Below are positions 12,108 to 23,104 of a stretch of 64,000 nucleotides of DNA, in pieces. Numbering within the stretch: position 1 is the first letter of the stretch; each line of letters begins with the position of its first letter. Made by a program: the position numbers and the translations under genes. The notes beneath the pieces were generated by a model. It was not told the DNA's origin, made no database searches, and saw only the letters and a list, made by a program, of their open reading frames with translations. The stretch comes from Heloderma charlesbogerti (taxonomy: Eukaryota > Chordata > Lepidosauria > Squamata > Helodermatidae): assembly GCA_026122225.1 (NCBI GenBank), contig JANEZZ010001494.1, positions 930,001 through 994,000 of the forward strand, given 5' to 3'.

Positions 12108-12638
12108 GAATTTTTGCTGGATCAGACCAATGATACATCTTGTTTCCAAGAGTGGCTGACAAGACAATGCCTGTTCCCTTCTTGTTTGCCCCGGAACCCG
12201 GTATTAAAAGGTGTATTGCCTCTATACAGGAGGGTTTCTTTTATTCATCAAGACCAATAGCTGGTGAGAGGACTCCCTGTATCCTTGTTGACCCAGTGTG
12301 GCCAAAAGCTGCCTCCACTATAGGTTCCAAATGACAGAAATTACTGTAATAATTTGCCCGTGAGGCCTACAAGACCCAAAGAAGAGCATGGCTGAAACTG
12401 TAGCCAAAGTGTCAGAATTAAGACGAATTGAGAAGAATTAAGTTCAGACTTTTTAAGTGTTGCCCCATTTTGCTCTGCAAGGCTGCTTTGAAAACGTTTT
12501 GTCAAAAAGAAGTATGCCAGAGGCTCTAAATCAATCCATCTGCCATGAGTTTGCCTAATTCCTTTTGAAAAGCCATCTCAGTAAGGGGCCATCACCACAT
12601 CTTGCTGAAGTAGATTCCACACTTTGCTGTTGGAGTAA
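12108..12638 (-). mobile_element. Degraded CR1 fragment
   Basis: GCTGGATCAGACCAATG at the left and ATCACCACATCTTGCTGAAG at the right match the CR1 3' region in reverse. The L2 copy that begins at 12,639 adjoins it. Confidence 0.5.
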
Positions 12639-13990
12639 TTTTTTATTTATTTTATTTATTATTAAATTTATTAATTGCCCATCTGGCTGGTCACCCAGAC
12701 ACTCTGGGCAATGTACAACATACAATAAAACAGTTTAAAACAATAAAATTCTACAATAAAAACATTTTCTAAAATACTCTAACCCACCCCAAATGCCTGC
12801 CTGAACAACCACATTTTTAATGCACGATGGAAGCTCATTAAAGAGGGGGCATGATGGAGTTCCCTAGGGAGGGAGTCCCACAGAGTGGGGGCCACCACAG
12901 AAAAGGGCCCTCTCCCTCGTCCCCACCAGTCTAGCTGTCCTGGCTGATGGGACAGAGAGAAGGCCATCCGAGGCTGATCTTGTTAAGCGGCCTGTCTGGT
13001 GCTGCTGGAGGCGCTCCTTAAGACAGGCTGGGCCGGAACCATATAGGGTTTTAAAGGTCAAAACCAACACCTTGAATTCGGCCCGGAAAACAACTGGTAA
13101 CCAGTGCAACTCCTTCAGCACTGGAGTGATGTGATCTCGCCGGCGGCTGCCTTTAATCAGGCGAGCCACCGCGTTCTGTACCAGCTGCAGTTTCCGAACT
13201 GTCTTCAAGGGTAACCCCACGTAGAGTGCATTACAGTAATCTAAACGAGAGGAGACCAGGGCATGTACTACCGATGGGAGCAGATGGTCAGGAAGGAAGG
13301 GGCGCAGCCGCCGTATCAGATGGAGTTGGTACAGCGCTGTCTGGCTCACAGCTGACACCTGAGCCTCCATGGACAGCTGGGAGTCCAAAATGACCCCCAG
13401 GCTGCGGACCTGGTCTTTCAAGGGTAGCCGTACCCCATTCAACACCAGGTCAACATCCCCTAGCCTCCTCTTGTCTCCCACCAAAATTACCTCGGTCTTG
13501 TCAGGGTTCAGCTTCAGCTTATTCCTCCCCATCCAGCCACTCACCGTCTCCAGACATTTGGACAGGGATTCTACGGCCAACCTTGGTGAAGATTTGAATG
13601 AGAGGTAGAGCTGCGTGTCATCCGCATATTGATGACACTGCACCCCAAACCTCCTGATGATAGCCCCCAGCGGCTTCACATAGATGTTAAATAGCATCGG
13701 GGAGAGGATGGAACCCTGTGGCACCCCACAAGTGAGTGGCCACGGGTCCGAAACCTCCTCTCCCAGTGCTACCCTCTGGTACCTGCCGGAGAGGAAGGAC
13801 CGGAACCACTGCAATACGGTGTCCCCAATGCCCAACCCCTCCAGGCGGTCCAGGAGGATACCGTGGTCAACGGTATCAAAAGCCGCTGAGAGGTCGAGGA
13901 GAACAAGGAAGGAGCATTCACCCCTATCCAGAGCCCTCCTCATATCATCCACCAAGGCGACCAAGGCCGTTTCTGTCCCATAATTTACAG
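12639..13990 (-). mobile_element. L2 LINE, 5'-truncated, with reverse transcriptase
   Basis: From the start of the recognisable RT region (about 13,990) through the 3' UTR to an AT-rich terminus at 12,639. The RT reads open over more than 370 codons. Confidence 0.85.
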
Positions 13991-14018
13991 CTGTTTGAGA
14001 GGGGAAGGCTGAACACAA
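12779..14018 (-). pseudogene. L2 ORF2 reverse transcriptase, C-terminal part, frameshifted
   Basis: RT motifs in order: LLDLSAAFDTVDHGIL (A), GVPQGSILSPMLFNIYV (B) and QYADDTQLYL (C, catalytic YADD), then SRLDYCNALYVGLP. The frame is open from 14018 to 12864; the expected C-terminus (SVVAPTLWDSLPRELH) continues in another frame from about 12,905. One indel therefore breaks the end, and the endonuclease part is missing. Confidence 0.85.
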
Positions 14019-14019
14019 C

Positions 14020-14658
14020 TACTAGAAATGCAAATACAAGCTACCTTGCTTCACTTGACACATTTGCCCAGTTCAAATGCAACAGGAAACCATGCAACCC
14101 ATCCAGTGTTGCAGCAGTAAATTTCAAAGTGCAGGCATTCATCATGACAGTCCCCATAGCATAGCCACCCCTCCCCCCCCCAGGTGAGTCCCAAAATTCT
14201 GGCAGCTGTGTTGATCCATACCAACAAAGCAATTCCAGTAGTTTTCATTTCCACCAGGAGCAGTTCTTTTGTAAAGCGAATGGGTCTGAACTGCCCACGC
14301 AAGACTGAGCCATCCCAAAATACTTTGCATTTCAACCGGGAACAAGATATTGTTACTGGGAAAATTCATGTCCTCCCAGTTACTGGGCCTGCTTGCATAC
14401 CACTGTTAGAAATTATTTATTCAGGAAATGGAATTTTTTTGGGTAGCGTTATCAGTTACTGTAAATTGTTACTGAGCTTGTCAGAACTATAGCAATGCCT
14501 GATGAAGACCACATTTAGTCGAAATGGAGATACACCGGGGTTCTGTAGACATAGCTGATAGAATTGTTGTTAAATAGACCACCATAACTGATATAGTTAC
14601 TTTGAAATCCTGACTGATTGTGTATCATTGTAAACCAATTAGCACAACTGCACTTGCA

Positions 14659-14690
<32 letters not shown>

Positions 14691-14696
14691 TCTGGT
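14020..14696. other. Intergenic; (ATT)n at 14,658-14,689 and a hammerhead-like motif
   Basis: CTGATGA at 14,499-14,505 and GAAA at 14,521-14,524 enclose GAC...GTC, as in a weak hammerhead core. No gene. Confidence 0.35.
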
Positions 14697-14707
14697 AACC
14701 AACTGGC

Positions 14708-16476
14708 TTCTTAAATGAACAATGCAAAGAAACTGAGGAAAACAATAGAATGGGAAAGACTAGAGAACTTTTCAAGAAAATCGGAGATATCAAGGGAACA
14801 TTTTGTGCAAAGACAGGCATGATAAAGGATAAAGAAGGCAGGGACCTAACAGAAGCAGAGGAGATTAAGAAGAGGTGGCAAGAATATACAGAAGAACTCT
14901 ACAGGAAAGATCTGAATGTCCCTGATAGCCATGATAGTGCAGTCACTGAACGTGAGCCGGACATCCTAGAGAGTGAAGTCAAGTGGGCCTTAGGAAGCAT
15001 TACTAACAACAAAGCTAGCGGAGATGACAGTCTTCCAGCTGAGCTATTTAAAATCCTAAAAGATGATGCTGTTAAAGTGCTGCGCTCAATATGCCAACAA
15101 ATTTGGAACACTCAACAATGGCCGCAAGACTGGAAAAGGTCAGTTTACATTCCAATTCCAAAGAAGGGCAATGCCAAAGAGTGTTCAAACTACCGTACAA
15201 TTGTGCGCATTTCACATGCCAGCAAGGTTATGCTCAAAATCCTACAAGTTAGGCTTCAGCGGTATGTGAACCGACAACTACTGGACGTACAAGCTGGGTT
15301 TCGAAGAGGCAGAGGAACTAGAGATCAAATCACCAACGTTCGCTGGATCATGGAGAAAGCCAGAGAATTCCAGAAAAACGTCTATTTCTGCTTCATTGAC
15401 TACGCTAAAGCCTTTGATTGTGTGGATCACAACAAACTCTGGCAAATTCTTAAAGAGATGGGAGTACCAGACCACCTTACCTGTCTCCTGAGAAAACTGT
15501 ACGAGGGCCAAGAAGCAACAGTAAGAACCAGACATGGAACAACCGAGTGGTTCAAAATTGGGAAAGGAGTTCGACAAGGCTGCATATTGTCGGCCTGCTT
15601 ATTTAACTTATATGCAGAGTACATCATGAGAAACTCTAGGTTGGATGAATCACAGGTTGGAATTAAGATTGCCAGGAGAATTATCAACAACCTCAGATAC
15701 ACAGATGATACCACCCTAATGGCAGAAAGCGAAGAGGATCTAAAGAGCCTCTTGTTGAGGGTGAAAGTGGAGAGTGCAAAAGCTGGTTTGAAACTCAACT
15801 TTAAAAAAACTAAGATCATGGCATCTGGCCCCATCACTTCCTGGCATATGGAAGGGGAAGAAATGGAAGCAGTGACAGATTTTACTTTCTTGGGCTCCAA
15901 GATCACCACAGACGGTGACTGCAGTCATGAAATTAAAAGACGCTTGCTCCTTGGGAGGAAAGCTATGGCAAACCTAGACAGCATAGTAAGAAGCAGAGAT
16001 ATCACCTTGCCGACAAAGGTTCGCATAATCAAAGCTATGGTTTTCCCAGTAGTAACATATGGCTGTGAGAGCTGGACTATAAGGAAGGCTGAGCGCCAAA
16101 GAATTGATGCTTTCGAACTGTGGTGCTGGAGAAGACTCTTACGAGTCCCCTGGACTGCAAGGAGGTCAAATCAGTCCATCCTAAAGGAAATCAACCCTGA
16201 GTGCTCATTGGAAGGACAGATACTGAAGCTGGAGCTCAAATATTTTGGCCACCTAATGCGAAGAGAAAACTTCCTGGAAAAGACCCTGATGCTGGGAAAG
16301 ATTGAAGGCAAAAGGAGAAGGGGACGGCAGAGGATGAGATGGCTGGATAGCATCACTGATGCAATGAATATGGACTTGAGCACACTCCGGGAGAGAGCGC
16401 AGGACAGGAAGGCCTGGCGTGCTATGGTCCATGGTGTCACGAAGAGTTGGACACGACTTAACGACTGAACAACAAC
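14708..16476 (+). mobile_element. BovB (RTE) LINE, 5'-truncated, flanked by an 11-bp TSD
   Basis: An identical 11-bp AACCAACTGGC lies at 14,697-14,707 and 16,477-16,487. The element starts inside ORF2 after the endonuclease and ends GACTGAACAACAAC. The clean TSD and long open frame suggest a recent insertion. Confidence 0.95.
14750..16468 (+). CDS. BovB reverse transcriptase, uninterrupted 572-codon frame (N-terminally truncated)
   Basis: Open from before 14,750 to the TGA at 16,466-16,468. RT motifs: YIPIPKKGNAKECSNYR, FIDYAKAFDCVDHNKLW (A), GVRQGCILSACLFNLYAEY (B) and YTDDTTLMAE (C, 15,698-15,709). Motif C has YTDD where the second copy at 18.7 kb has YADD; both catalytic aspartates remain. 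The C-terminal region has CESWTIRKAE and FELWCWRRLLRVPWT. There is no endonuclease, so this copy is not autonomous. Confidence 0.9.
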   Translation: MGKTRELFKKIGDIKGTFCAKTGMIKDKEGRDLTEAEEIKKRWQEYTEELYRKDLNVPDSHDSAVTEREPDILESEVKWALGSITNNKASGDDSLPAELFKILKDDAVKVLRSICQQIWNTQQWPQDWKRSVYIPIPKKGNAKECSNYRTIVRISHASKVMLKILQVRLQRYVNRQLLDVQAGFRRGRGTRDQITNVRWIMEKAREFQKNVYFCFIDYAKAFDCVDHNKLWQILKEMGVPDHLTCLLRKLYEGQEATVRTRHGTTEWFKIGKGVRQGCILSACLFNLYAEYIMRNSRLDESQVGIKIARRIINNLRYTDDTTLMAESEEDLKSLLLRVKVESAKAGLKLNFKKTKIMASGPITSWHMEGEEMEAVTDFTFLGSKITTDGDCSHEIKRRLLLGRKAMANLDSIVRSRDITLPTKVRIIKAMVFPVVTYGCESWTIRKAERQRIDAFELWCWRRLLRVPWTARRSNQSILKEINPECSLEGQILKLELKYFGHLMRRENFLEKTLMLGKIEGKRRRGRQRMRWLDSITDAMNMDLSTLRERAQDRKAWRAMVHGVTKSWTRLND

Positions 16477-16489
16477 AACCAACTGGCCC

Positions 16490-17036
16490 AGTGCTGTGCT
16501 GTAGGTCTCTTATACCAGGAGTGTTTATACTGATACTGCTATTTGGGGACTTTGTCCTTTTTGTTTTGTTAACCATGGCAACATGCCACCCTTGCCAGCT
16601 TTTCATGACAATGCAAGCTGTACCAGTGAGGGGAGTTATGCAAATCCCCCCAACATGCGATTGGCAGGCACGGGGGGGGGAAATAACCCACCGTGGCTTA
16701 TTTCCCCCTCCGTGATCATGCGAACCCAGTCACTGTGAGGGTCGCAGCTACATTCAGAGGAAACAGGGAAGTCTGATGGGGATGGCACATGACATCAGAG
16801 TCCCTGCTGATTAAAAAAATGCCAGTGCTGCGTCCCTGCAAGCCCTGGCTCCACTACACCACTGGACTTGTCTTCGCAAGAATGTGCCTGCCCGAGCCTT
16901 GGGCTCGTAGGAACACAGGAGGCTGCCATCAATCCACCGAGCCCAGTCTGGCCTTTTCTGTTAACATTCAGCAATAAAAGAAGCATCACCTGCACTTATT
17001 TTTGCAAATTGCCTTGTTTTCTTAGATGCCGATGAC
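16490..17036. other. Intergenic, nothing firmly recognised
   Basis: A G-run at 16,672-16,680 and a short SINE-like piece near 16,910. No gene. Confidence 0.35.
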
Positions 17037-17200
17037 CTAGGGAGGTGGTGGGCTCTCCCACACTGGAGGCATTCAAGATGAAGCTGGACAGCCATCTGTC
17101 AGGGATGCTCTGACTTGGATTTCTGCACTGAGCATAAGGGTTGGACTCGATGGTCTTATAGGCCCCTTCCAACCCTACTATTCTATGGTTCTATGCTCAA
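17037..17200 (+). mobile_element. CR1 LINE 3' end
   Basis: GGAGGTGGTGGGCTCTCCC through the terminal CTATTCTATGGTTCTATG, nearly identical to the end of the copy at 50.6-50.75 kb. Confidence 0.85.
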
Positions 17201-17219
17201 CTGATGGATGGCATACAAA

Positions 17220-17530
17220 ATTAGGGACATAGGAAGCCTTCTACTGAGTCTGGCTATAGTTCCACCTAGTTCAGTGTTTTCTGCACCAGTCTTCCCCAAT
17301 CTGGCGCCTTCCAGACGCATTGGAGTCCCAACTCCCATCCCCTCCAGACAGCATGTGCTGGCTGTGGATGATGGAAGTTAGAAGTCCAACGCATCTGGAG
17401 GGGCCAGGTTGGAGAAAGTAGGTCTACGCCGACTGGCAATGACTCTCCAGGTTTTCAGTCAGAAGACTTTCCCGGCCTTCCCTAGTGATGCCAAGGATCA
17501 GACCTGGGACCCATTACTTGCAAAGCTTGT
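17220..17530 (-). mobile_element. tRNA-Ala-derived SINE interrupted by a hAT MITE
   Basis: SINE sequence is split at CAGTGTTTTCTGCACC / CTACGCCGACTGGCAATG by a MITE at 17,288-17,422. Confidence 0.7.
17288..17422. mobile_element. hAT-type MITE nested in a SINE
   Basis: Near-palindromic ends CTTCCCCAATCTGGCGCC and GGGGCCAGGTTGGAGAAAG. The 8 bases on each side (TCTGCACC and TCTACGCC) look like a decayed 8-bp TSD, as expected of hAT elements. Confidence 0.7.
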
Positions 17531-18429
17531 GGACTCCCAGTGCCCTCGCATCTTGGCCTCCGTGCGTCCCCCCCTCCTCTGTGTGAGGAGGGGATCAAAA
17601 GCATTCACTTCTGCTCTGCTTTGAACTAACCATAGTTCCCCCTTGCATCCAGCCTTGAGGAACTGTGGTTTGTTCTAGCTGTGATTAGGTAACAAACCAG
17701 GATAACAAACCATGATTTGACCCTGACAACTTTAAACTAACCCCCATTCCCCAAGATCACACACAATGGGGAACGGCGGTTATTTCAAAAGCAGAAGTGT
17801 TTGATCTCCTCCTCCCGCATGCCAAGGAGGAGGGGGACGCATATGAGCCCCTGCCCAGTCGTGGAGGCTCATCATAATGGGAAGCCATGACTTCCCTTCG
17901 ACATCTGAACAGGACCATTAGCTCACTGGGGGAAAATAGGACTACGAATGAAGACAAACCTACCCTAAAGATCTTTCTGGCACTTTGCTGAAAAGTCAGG
18001 CACTGAAGCATTTTGGAAAGACGCAGCCATGAATTTTCCATATGATTTCATACGTTCAAGAGTAAAGGCCACTCTGGTGCAGCATGTGGCATCTCTGCGA
18101 GGTGCCACATCAGGTTCGACCACAACCTCATAGTGTGACATGACCCAGGGAGAAGTCTCCGGCTCTCTCCCTCCCTCATAAAACAAGTGCTCTTCTGACA
18201 CTTGAAAAGTGGGATAAAAATGTACATTTGACAGGCAGAGCCCTGACACAGGCAAAACTGATTGATTTTCTTTGTCTAACAGTATATATGCTCCATCTTT
18301 TGTAATAGCCCCATGACTATTACGTGGCTCATAACAACAGCAATTTGAAATACTATTAAATATATGAAAACACACTTTAAAACGCTGCAAGAATAGCAGA
18401 ATAAGGCAGCAAATAAAATCCGGATAAAA
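17531..18429. other. Intergenic; one unexplained 171-codon frame on the - strand
   Basis: The frame 18480-17965 (-) matches no family I recognise and has no supporting context. Otherwise nothing is seen. Confidence 0.3.
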
Positions 18430-18702
18430 CAGCCATTCATAGCACAGTCCTATGCATATGAGCTCAGAAGCAGGTCTCATTCACTTCAGTGGTTCTTACA
18501 ACAGCCATTCATAGCACAATCTTATGCATGTTTACTCAGAACTAAGTCCCACTGGATTAAATGGGGCCTACCTCAGGTGAGTGGTATAGGATTCTAGCCA
18601 AAGGTTTGCAAGGTTGTTGTGAAGATATAATGTGCATGTGGTGTGGGGGTGGGAGGAACCACATATATTGCCCTGGAGCTCCGCAGAGAAAGGCAGAATT
18701 GG

Positions 18703-21700
18703 TGTTGTGTTGTTGTTCAGTCGTTCAGTCGTGTCCGACTCTTTGTGACCCCATTGACCATAGCACGCCAGGCCTTCCTGTCCTGCGCTCTCTCCCGGAG
18801 TGTGCTCAAGTTCATATACATTGCATCGGTGATACTATCTAGCCATCTCATCCTCTGCTGTCCCCTTCTCCTTTTGCCTTCAGTCTTTCCCAGCATCAGG
18901 GTCTTTTCTAGAGAGTTTTCTCTTCGCATTAGGTGGCCAAAATATTTGAGCTTCAGCTTCAGCATCTGTCCTTCCAATGAGCACTCAGGGTTGATTTCCT
19001 TTAGGATTGACTGATTTGACCTCCTTGCAGTCCAGGGGACTCGTAAGAGTCTTCTCCAGCACCACAGTTCGAATGCATCGATTCTTCGGCGCTCAGCCTT
19101 CCTTATAGTCCAGCTCTCACACCCATACATTACTACTGGGAAAACCATAGCTTTGATTAGATGGACCTTTGTCGGCAAGGTGATGTCTCTGCTTCTTACT
19201 ATGCTGTCTAGGTTTGCCATGGCTTTCCTCCCAAGGAGCAAGCGTCTTTTAATTTCATGGCTACAGTCACCATCTGCGGTGATCTTGGAGCCCAAGAAAG
19301 TAAAATCTGTCACTGCTTCCATTTCTTCCCCTTCCATATGCCAGGAAGTGATAGGGCCAGATGCCATGATCTTAGTTTTTTTAATGTTGAGTTTCAAACC
19401 AGCTTTTGCACTCTCGTCTTTCACCCTCAACAAGAGGCTCTTGAGATCCTCTTCGCTTTCTGCCGTTAGGGTGGTATCGTCTGCATATCGGAGGTTGTTG
19501 ATAATTCTCCCAGCAATCTTAATTCCGACCTGTGATTCATCCAACCCGGCGTTTCTCATGATGTACTCTGCATATAAGTTAAATATGCAGGGTGCCAATA
19601 TGCAGCCTTGTCGTACTCCTTTCCCAATTTTGAACCACTCGGTTGTTCCATGTCTGGTTCTCACTGTTGCTTCTTGACCCTCGTACAGGTTTCTCAGGAG
19701 ACAGGTAAGGTGGTCTGGTATTCCCATCACTTTAAGAATTTGCCAGAGTTTGTTGTGATCCACACAATCAAAGTCTTTAGCGTAGTCAATGAAGCAGAAA
19801 TAGACGTTTTTCTGGAATTCTCTGGCTTTCTCCATGATGCAGCGAAAGTTGGTGATTTGATCTCTAGTTCCTCTGCCTCTTTGAAACTCCGCTTGTACTT
19901 CCGGTAGTTCTCGGTTCGCATACTGCTGAAGCCTAGCTTGTAGGATTTTGAGCATCACCTTGCTGGCATGTGAAATGAGCGCAATTGTGCGGTAGTTTGA
20001 ACACTCTTTGGCGTTGCCCTTCTTTGGAATTGGAATGTAAACTGACCTTTTCCAGTCTTGCGGCCATTGTTGAGTGTTCCACATTTGTTGGCATATTGAA
20101 TGCAGCACTTTAACAGCATCATCTTTTAGGATTTTAAATAACTCAGCTGGAATACTGTCATCTCCGCTAGCTTTATTGTTACTAATGCTTCCTAAGGCCC
20201 ACTTGACTTCACTCTCTAGGATGTCCGGCTCAAGTTCAGTGACCGTACTCTCCTGGCTATCAGGGACATTCAGATCATTCCTGTATAGTTCTTCTGTGTA
20301 TTATTCCCACCTCTTCTTAATCTCCTCTGCTTCTGTTAGGTCCCTGCCTTCTTTGTCCTTTATCATGCCCGTCTTTGCACAGAACGTTCCCTTGAGATCT
20401 CTAGTCTTTCCCATTCTGTTGTTTTCCTCGATTTCTTTGCATTGTTCATTTAAGAAGGCCTTCTTGTCTCTCCTTGCTATTCTCTGGAACTCTGCATTCA
20501 GTTGGATGTATCTTCCCCTTTCTCCCTTGCTTTTCGCTTCCCTTCTTTCGTCAGCTACTTGTAAAGCCTCATCAGACAGCCACTTGGCTTTCTTGCATTT
20601 CTTTTTCTTTGGGATGGATTGAGTTGCTGCCTCCTGAATAATGTTACAAACCTCCGTCCATAGTTCCTCAGGCACTCTGTCTATCAGGTCTAATCCCTGA
20701 AATCTATTCCTCACCTCCACTGTATATTCATAAGGGATATGATTTAGGTCATACCTGAATGGTTTAGTGGTTTTCGCTACGTTCTTCAATTTAAGCCGGA
20801 ATTTTGCAACAAGAAGCTCATGATCTGAGCTACAGTCAGCTCCAGGTCTTGTTTTTACTGACTGTAATGAGCTTCTCCATCTTTGGCTGCAAAGGACATA
20901 ATCAATCTGATTTCGATATTGACCATCTGGTGATGTCCATGTGTAGAGTCGTCTTTTGTGCTGTTGGAAAAGAGTGTTTGCTATGATCAGCATGTTCTCT
21001 TGGCAAAACTCTATTAGCTTTTGTCCTGCTTCATTTTGTACACCAAGGCCATGCCTGCCTGTTATCCCGGTGATTTCTTGACTTCCGACTTTAGCATTCC
21101 AATCCCCTATGATGAAGAGGACATCTTTTTTTGGTGTTAGTTCTAGAAGGTGTTGTAGGTCTTCATAGAACCGATCAACCTCAGCTTCTTCGGCACCAGT
21201 GGTTGGGGCATAGACTTGAATTACTGTGATGTTGAATGGTTTGCCTTGGATTCGTACTGAGATCATTCTATCATTTTTGAGATTGTACCCCAGTACTGCT
21301 TTTCCCACCCTTTTATTGACTATGAGTGCTACTCCATTTCTTCTAAGGGATTCTTGCCCACAGTAGTAGATATGATGGTCACCTGAATTAAATTCGCCCA
21401 TGCCTGTCCATTTTAGTTCACTGATTCCCAAGATGTCGATGTTCAATCTTGCCATCTCATGTTTGACCACCTCCAGCTTACCTTGATTCATTGATCTGAC
21501 ATTCCAGGTTCCTAAACAATATTGTTCTTCACAGCATCGGATTTTCTTTTCACCACCAAACACATCCACAGCTGAGTGTCCTTTCGGCTTTGGCCCAGCC
21601 GCTTCACTCCTTCTGGCACTACTTGGAAATTCCCTCTGCTCTTCCCCAGGAGTATATTGGACACCTTCCGACCTGAGGGGCTCATCTTCCGGCGTCATCT

Positions 21701-21907
21701 CTTTTAGCCTTGTGATACATTCCATGGGGTTTTCTTGGCAAGAATACTGGAGTGGGTTGCCATTTCCTTCTCCAGTGGACCACATTTTGTCAGAACTCTC
21801 CGCCATGACCTGTCCGTCTTGGGTGGCCCTGCACGGCATAGCTTATGGCTTCACTGAGTTACGCAAGCCCCTTCGCCACAACAAGGCAGTGATCCATGAA
21901 GGGGAGG
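18703..21907 (-). mobile_element. BovB (RTE) LINE, near full length
   Basis: 3' end at the (TTG)n-like tail near 18,703; 5' end near 21,907 by alignment with the 53.3-56.5 kb RTE. It carries endonuclease and RT in one frame. No TSD was found. Confidence 0.9.
18717..21839 (-). pseudogene. BovB ORF2 (endonuclease plus reverse transcriptase) with a single in-frame stop
   Basis: 1,041 codons on one frame from 21839 to 18717, broken only by TAA at 20303-20301, where intact copies read RWQEYTEEL. The endonuclease part has GTWNVRSMNQGKLEV, NIDILGISELKWTGMG, IIGDWNAKVGS and SSDHELLVAKF. The RT part has FIDYAKDFDCVDHNKLW, GVRQGCILAPCIFNLYAEY and YADDTTLTAE. The frame is otherwise uninterrupted, so decay is slight. 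Confidence 0.92.
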
Positions 21908-21989
21908 CTGCTGCTAACTGTAGGTAAACAAGTAGGGCCCCTGTAGTAGATCTTAATGCTCAGGCAGGCGGTTCTTTAAGTGACATGGT

Positions 21990-22260
21990 CTCAACCTCTT
22001 TAGGGCTTTAAAAACAAAAGCCATCGCTTTAAATTCAGCCTGGAAACAACAGGTAGCCAGTGCAAATGGCACAAAATAGTGTAGCATGAAGTGAATGCTG
22101 TGCCGGCGCTGGCATCCAGGCTGCCAAATTCTGCATTAGCTGAAGCTTCTGAACTGTCTTCAAAGCGAGCCTCACATAAAATGCATTGCAGTAGTCTAGC
22201 CTGTATGTAACCAAGGCATGAATAACTAAGGCAAGATCCGCCACATCCAGATAGGGTCGA
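21990..22260 (-). mobile_element. L2 fragment (ORF2 C-terminal part)
   Basis: Reverse translation gives VTYRLDYCNAFYVRLALKTV, the L2 RT C-terminal signature. Confidence 0.7.
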
Positions 22261-22728
22261 GTCCAGCCTCAGCTGGTGATAGGATAAAGAACCTGCATCC
22301 AGTAATCTCAAATCTACAACCAGAAGAACCTTTGACAGTATTATATTTGTCCTTTTATTGTATAAGATTTTATCACATAAACTCATGTTTATCGTGGAGG
22401 GGGCTTTTGCTCTTAAAGGCGGCCTAAACGTATTTTTAAGTAAATAAAATAAAAATCCAGACTCAGTGATGCGGGGCAAAGCACCAGAAGATAAATAACT
22501 TGATCCGGATTCGGTAATCCGGAGTAAAGAAAATGCCAGTCACTGGATGCACTTTGTAACGAAAGGAAAGTGGGGCAGACAAAGGAACGACCGAAACGGG
22601 CGACGAGAAGGTGGGATCCTGCAACAAACAGGCAGCGGCACCCTCCTCCCCTCGTCCTCGCCGCTAAGTCCGCGGGAGTCTTTCCGCCGCTTGCAAATGG
22701 GGCTCGCACCCTGCACCCTCCCTCCCTG

Positions 22729-22740
22729 CCACCAGGTGGC
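22729..22740. promoter_or_regulatory. CTCF-core-like site in the WDR61 island
   Basis: CCACCAGGTGGC matches the CTCF core consensus CCASYAGRKGGC at every position, followed by GG. It is a motif match only; occupancy is unknown. It also contains the E-box CAGGTG. Confidence 0.5.
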
Positions 22741-22859
22741 GGTAAAGAGCCCTTCCGCAGGCGCGTCTGAGCGTCCCTTTCTCTATGGTTTCCCTGGGCC
22801 GAGACGACGCGAGGGCGCTCTGGCCGTGGCCTCGGCGCCGAGGCGCGTCGTCATCAGGA

Positions 22860-22943
22860 GGCGCCGGATGTGCGGGGCAGGAGGGGGCGCCGCGGCGGCT
22901 GAGCGTTGCTGGGCGCTGGATGAGGGGCGCGGAGGAGAGGCCG
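22860..22943 (+). other. WDR61: WDR61 exon 1 (5'UTR, 3' boundary predicted)
   Basis: The island contains a consensus donor, CCG|GTGAGG, after 22943, and the first acceptor of the gene is at 26045. The 5' limit is a guess. An ATG at 22868 in this exon would, after splicing, read in the same frame as the short upstream frame that overlaps the main start. Confidence 0.5.
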
Positions 22944-23032
22944 GTGAGGCGGCCCCCCGGATTGGGGGCGGGGCGGGGCGCGGAGAGGTGGGGGCTGGGC
23001 CCGGGAGGCCTGGCCTGGGCCTGCTAGGCCGG

Positions 23033-23046
23033 GTCTCCATGGCAAC
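23033..23046. promoter_or_regulatory. RFX-type X-box in the WDR61 island
   Basis: GTCTCCATGGCAAC is an imperfect inverted repeat with a 2-bp spacer and fits the RFX X-box form. It lies about 90 bp downstream of the predicted exon 1 donor. Confidence 0.45.
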
Positions 23047-23104
23047 AGCCGCCCCCCTTCTGCGCGCCTGCTTCTCTGGCGTCAGAAGGGGCCGCCGGTC
23101 GCGG

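Noticed and set aside
1..22500. Search for CRABP1 exons, expected on the - strand to the left of WDR61
   Set aside because: No CRABP1-like peptide or CpG-island exon is seen, so the gene is presumed outside the window.
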